5,061 bases of DNA from Candidatus Zhuqueibacterota bacterium 4572_119. Lineage in GTDB: Bacteria > Zhuqueibacterota > Zhuqueibacteria > Thermofontimicrobiales > Thermofontimicrobiaceae. The position numbers and the translations under genes were made by a program. This document shows positions 1 to 5,061 of this stretch, piece after piece. Each line of letters opens with the position of its first letter. The first letter of the stretch is position 1. The DNA lies in NCBI GenBank assembly GCA_002084535.1, contig NBLI01000170.1, positions 1 through 5,061 of the forward strand, written 5' to 3'. Below the pieces are notes generated by a model. It did no database searches. It was not told the origin of the DNA and saw nothing but the letters and a program-made list of their open reading frames with translations.

Positions 1-36
1 ACATCTTGAATACTCCCATAACTGAGGCGTTACCAT
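1..36 (-). CDS. Possible 5' end of a further gene, cut by the left edge
   Basis: Just after the GMC stop (40-42) two start options point out of the window. An ATG at 36 opens a frame of 12 codons (MVTPQLWEYSRC) with no ribosome site. An ATG at 4 in another frame is preceded by GGGAG at 13-17 with eight bases between, a well-formed ribosome binding site. Either would place a gene directly behind the oxidoreductase in the same unit. There are too few bases to choose or to name a product. Confidence 0.25.
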   Translation of the reverse strand, partial: MVTPQLWEYSRC

Positions 37-39
37 AAA

Positions 40-1626
40 TCAGACATTATTTTCCTTCTCAGGTACATTGCTCATCACGTATTCAGCCAAAGCGGTAATG
101 GTTAAACTGGGATTCACACCCAGGTTTGCCGGAACGATGGAGCCATCTGTAATGTACATATTTTCGTAACCAAAAACTTTGCCATATTTATCAACCACGC
201 CATGCTGCGGACTTTTTCCAATGACCGCGCCACCGAGAATATGCGCGCTTAGCGGAATATTGAACAAAACTTCAGTCACCGCGCTCTGTGGAATCCCGTT
301 AATTCTTTTGGCGATTCCTTTTGCCGCGTCGTTAGCTGCCGCGATGTAAGTTGGCGTTGATTTGACTGTTCCCTTTGATGTCAGGCTTCTGGTAAAAGGA
401 AACCACCAGCGTCTTTTCCAATGAAAATGCAGTTGATTGTCCAGGGTTTGCATAACAAGAAGGATGATGGCGCGCTTTGCCCAGCCAACTGGATTTCTCG
501 AACGGAGATAATCGATGGGATGAGTCAAGCAATTCCAGATATGCTTTAACGGCCGCGTCAATCTTGTTCCGCCGTCAGTTGCAAGTGTTGATAACCAAAA
601 CATGGCATCTGCTCCCCTGGCAAATCGAACAGGTTCAATATGAGTAACATCATCAACAAACAGGCTCGATGCGATGGCGATGCCTTCACAATATTCAGAA
701 TCCCCTGACCGCGCTCTGGCGCCAACCATCACCTCACTATTGGTACGACCGACCTTGCCCAACTGGTCGGAAATCTTTGACAAAGCGCCTGATCTTTTAC
801 ATTCTAAAAGCAGCTTATTCGTTCCCAGGGCGCCTGCCGCGAAAACAACTCCCCGAACATGTATTGTTTGTATATTGCCCCGGATAAGTCCAATCGAGTT
901 GCGGGTTGTCAATTCATATCCCCCGTTACCATCTTCCTTTACGCGAACAACTTCTGTCTCCGGAACAATTTTCACGCCCAGATTTTCCGCAAGGTAGAGA
1001 TAATTTCGATCGAGTGTGTTTTTCCCACCATTTTTGCAGCCGACCATACACTGACCGCCAAAATCACACCCCGTTCTTGCGGGACCTTTACCGTTGAAAA
1101 ATGGATCGGAAACAGTTACACCGGGCTCTCCAAAATAAATACCCACCTGGGTCGGTCGAAAATATTTTTCACGCCCGATTTCCTTTGCGTAATCCTTTAG
1201 CAGTTCATCGCTTTTCCACAACTTTGGATTTTCCGTTACACCGAGCATGCGTTTTGCTTCCTTGAAAAACGGCGCCAATTTTTTTTTCCAATCGCCATTT
1301 AATCCTGCCCATTGAGGGTCATAATAAAAAGTATCCGGCGGCTCAAACAAAACAGCGCAATAGACCAGGCTTCCCCCGCCGACACCAGTACCGCTCAGGA
1401 TAAACACGTTATGCAATAAAGTCAGTTGCTGAATGCCGGTAAAATTGATGCGGGGCATCCATAACCAATTCCAGAGTTTCCAGTTTGTATCAGGGAAGTC
1501 ATTCTTTTGAAATCGTTTACCTTTTTCAAAAACACAAACAGAGTAACCTTTTTCTGCCAATCTTAACGCGGATACACTACCTCCGAAACCAGAACCAATT
1601 ACCGCATAATCAAAATCGTATTTCAT
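40..1626 (-). CDS. GMC-family FAD oxidoreductase, ChoD/cholesterol-oxidase-like
   Basis: Flavoprotein of 528 residues expected to oxidise an alcohol or sterol-like hydroxyl with FAD. Residues 9-39 are the dinucleotide fold, with GSGFGG (11-16) and E34 for the ribose. GTGVGGGSLVY (79-89) is the second FAD loop. A cysteine-bearing segment, TGC then CMVGC then KNTL (185-205), and ILLVMQTLDN (388-397) are as I recall from mycobacterial ChoD-type proteins. The GMC C-terminal domain shows H462 in SAHILGG and N505 in GVNPSLTITALAE, which correspond to the catalytic His and Asn of cholesterol oxidase. An equivalent of the third catalytic residue (Glu) was not assigned. No signal peptide is seen, so it is probably cytoplasmic. 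The true substrate is unknown; many proteins called cholesterol oxidase by similarity are untested. It has its own spacer and ribosome site and is more GC-rich in the middle than the neighbouring genes, so it is likely a separate unit. Confidence 0.88.
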   Translation of the reverse strand: MKYDFDYAVIGSGFGGSVSALRLAEKGYSVCVFEKGKRFQKNDFPDTNWKLWNWLWMPRINFTGIQQLTLLHNVFILSGTGVGGGSLVYCAVLFEPPDTFYYDPQWAGLNGDWKKKLAPFFKEAKRMLGVTENPKLWKSDELLKDYAKEIGREKYFRPTQVGIYFGEPGVTVSDPFFNGKGPARTGCDFGGQCMVGCKNGGKNTLDRNYLYLAENLGVKIVPETEVVRVKEDGNGGYELTTRNSIGLIRGNIQTIHVRGVVFAAGALGTNKLLLECKRSGALSKISDQLGKVGRTNSEVMVGARARSGDSEYCEGIAIASSLFVDDVTHIEPVRFARGADAMFWLSTLATDGGTRLTRPLKHIWNCLTHPIDYLRSRNPVGWAKRAIILLVMQTLDNQLHFHWKRRWWFPFTRSLTSKGTVKSTPTYIAAANDAAKGIAKRINGIPQSAVTEVLFNIPLSAHILGGAVIGKSPQHGVVDKYGKVFGYENMYITDGSIVPANLGVNPSLTITALAEYVMSNVPEKENNV

Positions 1627-1812
1627 TGTCCCTCCGGAATCAAGCAATCAGAAATCAGAATTACTTTTTATTAGTTGAAAGTTCGAGTCTGTAATTATTG
1701 AAAGTCAAAGTCTTTTTTTCTGGAACGAACATATAGCCCGATAACTTTTTCAAAAATTCAACATGGGGTTGCCAGCGATTATATATCCTTTTAAATTTAC
1801 AAATTATTCATT
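1627..1812. other. 186-base AT-rich spacer between the envelope cluster and the GMC gene
   Basis: No gene is convincing here. On the minus strand it holds a TATAAT at 1778-1783, which could be a -10 box for the GMC gene, but no good -35 hexamer lies 16-18 bases upstream, so I do not call a promoter. I find no GC-rich hairpin plus T-run to end the upstream cluster. Small repeats are present: tandem GACTTT (minus strand, near 1700-1712), two copies of TTCTGAT near 1645-1660, and a 6-bp inverted repeat (1659-1664 with 1691-1696). The change of gene type, spacing and composition across it suggests that a new transcription unit begins in this spacer. Confidence 0.5.
1630..1635 (-). promoter_or_regulatory. 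Strong Shine-Dalgarno of the GMC oxidoreductase gene
   Basis: The minus strand reads GGAGGG-ACA-ATG. This decides between two in-frame ATGs: the one at 1647 would place the ribosome binding site inside the coding region and add seven residues before the conserved FAD-binding strand, so 1626 is preferred. Confidence 0.8.
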
Positions 1813-2154
1813 TCAACAGGTTAAATGAAATGCTCCCATTGGTCTTTCCGCCTTTGCAAAGTGATTGTATATTAAAAAAGCTTGCTGAGTTTTGTGCGCG
1901 TCCAATTCCAATTGAAGGGAGTTTAGGTAGGAAATCGTTTCAGGCAAGATTTTCATTCTACCAAATTTACCAGTGCCCACAATGAGTCTTGTTGGTTTAT
2001 ACTGGTCAACAAACAATTCAATGTCAGCGACACACAATTCATGTCCTTTCTTCCGCCACCATTTTTCAAAGACCTGATCATCAACTATAATGAGGTCACT
2101 GGTATAGGAATGGCGATCTATAAAGATTTTTCCGAAAACATATTTTTCAATCAT
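1813..2154 (-). CDS. Mth938-like domain (DUF498/DUF598) protein
   Basis: Compact single-domain protein of 113 residues, the usual size for stand-alone members of the Mth938/AAMDC/NDUFAF3 superfamily. Family landmarks are in order: YTSDLII (17-23), WWRKKGHELCVADIE (32-46), the glycine-rich LIVGTGKFGRMKI (57-69), and the C-terminal AFHLTC (108-113). No signal peptide or membrane segment is present, so it should be cytoplasmic. No enzyme activity is established for the bacterial proteins; the eukaryotic relative NDUFAF3 helps assemble respiratory complex I, but transferring that role here is not justified. The start overlaps the upstream SPOR gene stop as ATGA, with no Shine-Dalgarno and an A-run in its place, so translation is probably coupled to the SPOR gene. 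It is the last gene of the cluster; no clear terminator follows. Confidence 0.88.
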   Translation of the reverse strand: MIEKYVFGKIFIDRHSYTSDLIIVDDQVFEKWWRKKGHELCVADIELFVDQYKPTRLIVGTGKFGRMKILPETISYLNSLQLELDAHKTQQAFLIYNHFAKAERPMGAFHLTC

Positions 2155-2160
2155 TTTTTT
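2151..2160 (-). other. ATGA stop-start overlap preceded by an in-phase A7 heptamer
   Basis: The minus strand reads GT-AAAAAAA-TGA. In the SPOR frame this is GTA AAA AAA TGA, so the seven As sit in the phase A_AAA_AAA, the arrangement of a -1 slippery heptamer. The next codon after a -1 slip would be the ATG of the Mth938 gene. The overlap is certain. Slippage is only a possibility, since A-rich ends of genes are common in AT-rich DNA. Confidence 0.5.
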
Positions 2161-2978
2161 ACAACCCGGAATTTAATACCGTAACGCTCGCTGATATTTT
2201 TGCCGTTACTTCTTGCCGCGCTTTGAGAAGTAAAGCTGCCAACCCATACCAGGTAAAGCTTTCTGTTATTAATAATTTTCGGAACAATCGTAATTTGAAA
2301 TGTATCTTCTTGCATCAGCTCTTTTAACCTGATAGCATTTGCCTGTGAAGAGAACGCGCCGACCTGAATTGTATATTTTCCATTATCTGAGAGCGTACTC
2401 TTTTGCTGAACTGGTTCCGGCTGCAGGTTATAACTTTCTGAAATATCCCCGGCTTCCTTTTGACCGGTTAAAATATCCAGTTCTTTTTGCGCCAGGGAAT
2501 GATATGGTTCTTCTTTAATTTGCCGAACATATTTTTTCAGTGCTTTTTCAGCTTTTTTGGGATTATCCGACGCGAGCAAACACAATGCGGAAAAATATTT
2601 TGCTTTTGGAATAAATTTCGATTTGGGGTATTTATCAATGAATTTTTCAAAAAACTTTCGAGCGGAAAAATAAGATTCGGTCATGAAGTGGTATTGACCG
2701 ACTTTGATCATCGCGTTTTCAGCTAATTTTGATTTGGGATATTTTTCAGTGAGTGATTTATAAAGAGAAACGGATCGTGCCCCGTCATTTTCCAGGAAGG
2801 CTTCCAAAAAAATTGGTGTTGGACTGTTAGTATATTTTTTTTTGATTTGAACAAGTCGGGCAGATAGTTGTTCTTTGCTATTAGCTTCCATCCAGTTTAG
2901 AAGTTTTTCTTCAAGATCCTGGGCGGTTACAACAGCGGAGGTGAGAATCAGAATCAAAAAAACAATAATTCGTTTCAT
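2151..2978 (-). CDS. Secreted TPR-like protein with C-terminal SPOR domain
   Basis: Exported protein of 275 residues from this start. Residues 1-19 are a classic signal peptide: MKR, then an isoleucine/leucine-rich core, then VTA before Q20. There is no lipobox cysteine, so it should be soluble in the periplasm rather than a lipoprotein. Residues about 60-170 are TPR-like helices of the BamD/YbgF type, with two copies of the motif KYPKSK (79-84 and 116-121), each ending a helix pair. A low-complexity linker (171-199) leads to a SPOR domain (200-275; starts GKYTIQVGAFSS, later LVWVGSF). SPOR domains bind denuded septal peptidoglycan in characterised proteins. The start is not settled. The frame extends to an ATG at 3023 that adds 15 residues, but its AAGGA touches the ATG with no spacing; the ATG at 2978 has no visible Shine-Dalgarno but gives a normal signal peptide. 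The exact role is unknown; a link to envelope assembly is inferred from lapAB upstream. Confidence 0.85.
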   Translation of the reverse strand: MKRIIVFLILILTSAVVTAQDLEEKLLNWMEANSKEQLSARLVQIKKKYTNSPTPIFLEAFLENDGARSVSLYKSLTEKYPKSKLAENAMIKVGQYHFMTESYFSARKFFEKFIDKYPKSKFIPKAKYFSALCLLASDNPKKAEKALKKYVRQIKEEPYHSLAQKELDILTGQKEAGDISESYNLQPEPVQQKSTLSDNGKYTIQVGAFSSQANAIRLKELMQEDTFQITIVPKIINNRKLYLVWVGSFTSQSAARSNGKNISERYGIKFRVVKK

Positions 2979-3037
2979 ATAATCAGAACTAAAGTGAAAT
3001 AAAAATAATCGTAAAACGCTCATTCCTTAATTGTTAA

Positions 3038-4180
3038 TCAATCCAGAAACGAGTTCCATTCGGAACACTGGGGACAATGCCATTTCGGTTCCAGACTCTC
3101 GTATCCACAGACTTTGCAGACAAAGTGGTCGTCAATTTGGTGATACAAATCATCAATCAATTTCATGGCGTATTTTAGCGCTTCATTTTTTTCATTACGA
3201 CGTGTCAGAATCCTCACCAGGTATCGTCTGGCTAATTGAGAATCAGCATTCTGTTCTAAACCAGCGTAACATAAATCGATCGCTTTTTTTAATTGTCCTT
3301 TTCTTTCATAAATATCCACCAAAGCAAACCTTATCTTTTCATTATCAGGGTACTTTGAAAGAAGCGTACGGAACATATTTCCAACCTCACCAAACGCACC
3401 CACGTTGAACAATATCTCTTTTATACGATCAAAAGCAAGATAACCATATTCAGGTGTTTGCGTTACAAATTTCTTCAACTCAATCAACGCGTCATTATTT
3501 CTATTTTCCCTGATATAAGAATCTCCCAAATTGAGATAAGCCGGTGGGCAGTTTTTATCTATCTTGATTGCTTCACGGAATTTCAACCTGCCGTCTCTTT
3601 CCCTGCCTTCACCGATACACTTTACACCCGCTTCAACCTTATACAAAGCAAGCCTTTGCTTGTTCTTTTTCCCTTTTATCTTTTGCAGGCTTTTTAATAA
3701 GTCAAAAGCTTTGTCCCATTCACCAGCAGATTCGAATAGTTTGAGTTTGATATTTTTCGCCCATAACTCTCCGCGCGTAATTTCAATTAATTTATCAGCC
3801 ACCTTCAATGCTTTATCATGTCTTTCAGCAACCTGATAATCCTTGATCAGGCTTTTATAAATATCAATTTTTTGCCGGTAGTCCAAACTTCCCCGGATTG
3901 TTAATCCCCGGTGAATTTTGATCGCGCGTTCGTGGAATCCCTGATCCCGCAAAATATCCCCGATTTTCAAATACGCGTCTATATTTCCGGTATCATTTCT
4001 TACGGCATCTCGGAGTTTATCGAGCGCTTCCTTCTTTTGATCATTTATTAAATAATTCAAAGCAGTTGTATATTCAAGTGAAGCATCCAGCTTTTTTTTG
4101 GGGCGGGTTATCAAATAAATAATTAATCCCACAACCATCAAACTCAACAAGCCGATGCCTACATAAATCAATGTTGTCAT
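3038..4180 (-). CDS. lapB: LapB (YciM): lipopolysaccharide assembly TPR protein with C-terminal zinc knuckle
   Basis: Inner-membrane-anchored cytoplasmic TPR protein of 380 residues (E. coli LapB is about 389). One TM helix lies at about 4-24 and is followed by the positive RPKKK stretch, so the body stays in the cytoplasm. Residues about 35-340 are degenerate TPR helices. The first block, with YLINDQKKEALDKL and then NIDAYLKIGDILRDQG and ERAIKIHRGL, follows the E. coli LapB pattern closely. The end carries a rubredoxin-type metal site: C355-x2-C358-x10-C369-x2-C372, with W367 and W375 nearby. This tail separates LapB from generic TPR proteins. In enterobacteria LapB, acting with FtsH and PbgA/YejM, controls LpxC turnover and so LPS amount. 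Whether that partner system exists here cannot be seen. The start has AGGA eight bases upstream. Next gene downstream: the TPR-SPOR protein. Confidence 0.92.
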   Translation of the reverse strand: MTTLIYVGIGLLSLMVVGLIIYLITRPKKKLDASLEYTTALNYLINDQKKEALDKLRDAVRNDTGNIDAYLKIGDILRDQGFHERAIKIHRGLTIRGSLDYRQKIDIYKSLIKDYQVAERHDKALKVADKLIEITRGELWAKNIKLKLFESAGEWDKAFDLLKSLQKIKGKKNKQRLALYKVEAGVKCIGEGRERDGRLKFREAIKIDKNCPPAYLNLGDSYIRENRNNDALIELKKFVTQTPEYGYLAFDRIKEILFNVGAFGEVGNMFRTLLSKYPDNEKIRFALVDIYERKGQLKKAIDLCYAGLEQNADSQLARRYLVRILTRRNEKNEALKYAMKLIDDLYHQIDDHFVCKVCGYESLEPKWHCPQCSEWNSFLD

Positions 4181-4188
4181 CGATAAAA

Positions 4189-4192
4189 TCCT
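4189..4192 (-). promoter_or_regulatory. Shine-Dalgarno of lapB
   Basis: The minus strand reads AGGA then eight bases (TTTTATCG) then ATG. It lies in the 44-base lapA-lapB gap, which shows no hairpin followed by a T-run, so the two genes are probably co-transcribed. The site supports the start at 4180. Confidence 0.6.
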
Positions 4193-4224
4193 ATTTTAAA
4201 TTCGTGAATACAAATCAACATTCT

Positions 4225-4551
4225 TTATTCTTCATTAACAAGCTCGTCAATTGAATCGGTTTCTTCCTCAATGGGAATGTTCCTGAGTTCATTCAATTCC
4301 TTTTTGAGATTGTCATTTTCCTTTTTTGTTTTCCGAACTTCTGTTTTCAATTGAACTATTTTAAAAATTGACCCTACAAACCACAACAAAACACCTGCCA
4401 GAAAAGAAAGGTACATGACAACCCAAAGAGAAATGGGAATGGATCGCCACTTAAAAAACTCGATTGTTACCGTTTCGGTGACATTTTGTATGGCAAAAAG
4501 AATTAAAAACAAAAGTGCCAGCAGCCAAAATATCCATCTTACAATCCACAT
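4225..4551 (-). CDS. lapA: LapA-domain (DUF1049) inner-membrane protein
   Basis: Small inner-membrane protein of 108 residues, close to the usual size of LapA (about 100). It has two hydrophobic segments at about 6-21 and 41-63. Between them is the LapA signature FAIQNVTETVTIEFF (19-33), matching the family pattern of FAxQN followed by alternating valines. After TM2 comes a charged helical stretch (65-92) that looks like a coiled coil, then a very acidic tail (IEEETDSIDELVNEE). In Escherichia coli LapA is encoded with LapB and works with it in lipopolysaccharide assembly. The same order, lapA then lapB, with a 44-base gap, supports the assignment here. The ATG is fixed by AGGAGG four bases upstream. 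Function is inferred from family and neighbour; the domain call is firm. Confidence 0.88.
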   Translation of the reverse strand: MWIVRWIFWLLALLFLILFAIQNVTETVTIEFFKWRSIPISLWVVMYLSFLAGVLLWFVGSIFKIVQLKTEVRKTKKENDNLKKELNELRNIPIEEETDSIDELVNEE

Positions 4552-4555
4552 AATT

Positions 4556-4561
4556 CCTCCT
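4556..4561 (-). promoter_or_regulatory. Strong Shine-Dalgarno of lapA
   Basis: The minus strand reads AGGAGG-AATT-ATG, a perfect six-base anti-16S match four bases before the lapA start. It is the best ribosome binding site in the five-gene cluster and settles the lapA start codon at 4551. Confidence 0.85.
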
Positions 4562-4591
4562 GAATTGTCTTTTAATAATCACTATGGAGTT

Positions 4592-5061
4592 TTAGATTTT
4601 CTCTCCAAACAGAGTATGTCCTTGAACATCAACTATTTTAACATTTATGAACGAATTTTTAACCGGTTCCGGATTGGTAAATACAACTATCTTGCTCGAT
4701 TCGGTTCGCCCCATATACTGATTTGGCTTTGCTTTTTTGCTGGGTCCTTCAACCAATATCCGTTCAGTTTTACCAATCATTTTTCGGTTTTTTTTCAGCG
4801 AAATCTCATCCTGAATTTTATTTAATATTTTTATACGGTTAACTTTTTCTTCATTGTCAAGCGTCTCTCGCATGTTAAAAGCCGCGGTTCCCTGACGCGG
4901 AGAATATTTAAAAATAAAGCAACCATCAAATTCAACCTGTTTGATCAAATCTACGGTATCCTGAAAATCTTTTTCAGTTTCACCCGGGAATCCAACAATA
5001 ATATCCGTAAAAAGTCCGGGATTAACCAATTTTGCTTTTGCTGAGTTTATCAGTTCTAAAT
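4592..5061 (-). CDS. miaB: MiaB, tRNA-2-methylthio-N6-isopentenyladenosine synthase (C-terminal part, cut by window edge)
   Basis: Radical-SAM methylthiotransferase that adds a methylthio group to i6A37 of tRNAs reading UNN codons; it acts in the cytoplasm. The frame is open to the right edge, so the 155 visible residues are only the last third of a protein usually near 440. The N-terminal MTTase domain and the CxxxCxxC radical-SAM cluster lie outside the window. Visible residues 18-28 (TDIIVGFPGET) and 52-60 (YSPRQGTAA) are typical of the end of the radical-SAM barrel. Residues from about 93 to the stop form the TRAM tRNA-binding domain, with VEGPSKK and MGRT. VEGPSKK favours MiaB over the paralogues RimO and MtaB. 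A TTG at 5029 could be taken for a start but lies inside the conserved barrel, so it is not one. The stop is 40 bases before lapA, with no terminator-like hairpin seen between, so read-through into lapA is likely. Confidence 0.93.
   Translation of the reverse strand, partial: LELINSAKAKLVNPGLFTDIIVGFPGETEKDFQDTVDLIKQVEFDGCFIFKYSPRQGTAAFNMRETLDNEEKVNRIKILNKIQDEISLKKNRKMIGKTERILVEGPSKKAKPNQYMGRTESSKIVVFTNPEPVKNSFINVKIVDVQGHTLFGEKI

Noticed and set aside
674..1200. Plus-strand open frames of 72-113 codons inside the GMC gene
   Set aside because: They lie opposite a clearly conserved protein, have no ribosome sites or recognisable motifs, and overlap each other; they are shadows.
1279..1287. A9 run on the coding strand inside the GMC gene (and another at 2835-2843 in the SPOR gene) as frameshift sites
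   Set aside because: Both encode lysine triplets inside intact frames of normal length; unlike the run at 2154-2160 they do not sit at a stop-start junction.
1659..1696. Inverted repeat AATTAC/GTAATT with a 26-base loop as a terminator or operator
   Set aside because: Only six AT-rich pairs with a long loop and no T-run; too weak to support a function.
1661..1732. Small minus-strand frame of 23 codons (begins MFVPEKK) in the spacer before the GMC gene
   Set aside because: No ribosome binding site and low-complexity AT-rich content; a frame this short is expected by chance.
1746..1760. TTTTT-AAAAA palindrome-like stretch as a terminator for the five-gene cluster
   Set aside because: The arms are only A/T with a single base between, so no stable hairpin can form.
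3031..3836. Plus-strand open frames of 79-125 codons opposite lapB
   Set aside because: Antisense to a conserved TPR gene; their content is the phenylalanine/leucine/serine-rich sequence expected from the complement of lysine/glutamate-rich helices.
4415..4825. Plus-strand open frame of 136 codons across the miaB-lapA junction
   Set aside because: It runs antisense through two conserved genes and their intergenic gap, and the translation shows no domain.
1..5061. CRISPR array, insertion sequence, tRNA or rRNA gene, phage or defence system
   Set aside because: No spaced direct repeats, terminal inverted repeats, transposase or integrase motifs, or RNA-like segments were found; nearly all bases belong to six recognisable protein genes.

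Overview
The window reads almost entirely from the minus strand. It looks like a stretch of chromosome from a Gram-negative bacterium of moderate to low GC. Hand counts of single 60-base lines give about 32-35% GC at 2641, 3421 and 3781, and 48-58% inside the left-hand oxidoreductase gene. The Gram-negative reading rests on the lapA/lapB pair (lipopolysaccharide assembly) and on a secreted TPR-SPOR protein. Phylum cannot be fixed from this sequence. An uncultured lineage outside the Proteobacteria, for example FCB-group or Calditrichota-like, is a guess from the gene mix and composition.

Layout in the direction of transcription (right to left): the 3' end of miaB (tRNA methylthiotransferase, cut by the right edge), lapA (small two-TM LapA-domain protein), lapB (membrane-anchored TPR protein with a C-terminal rubredoxin-type zinc knuckle), a signal-peptide TPR-SPOR protein, and a small Mth938-like (DUF498) protein. 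These five have gaps of 40, 44 and about 59 bases and then a 4-base ATGA overlap, so they probably form one transcription unit. After a 186-base AT-rich spacer comes a second unit: a 528-residue GMC flavoprotein of the ChoD/cholesterol-oxidase-like type. It has its own strong Shine-Dalgarno and somewhat higher GC. A further gene may begin at the very left edge.

Functionally, lapA-lapB suggests control of LPS synthesis at the inner membrane, and the SPOR protein suggests peptidoglycan binding in the periplasm. The five-gene unit is therefore best read as an envelope-maintenance cluster attached to a tRNA-modification gene. The GMC oxidoreductase appears unrelated to it.

I see no CRISPR array, insertion sequence, RNA gene, phage gene or defence system. 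The most unusual local signals are an in-phase A_AAA_AAA heptamer at the SPOR/Mth938 stop-start overlap and the loss of one cysteine from a cysteine cluster in the GMC protein. Neither shows a new system by itself.
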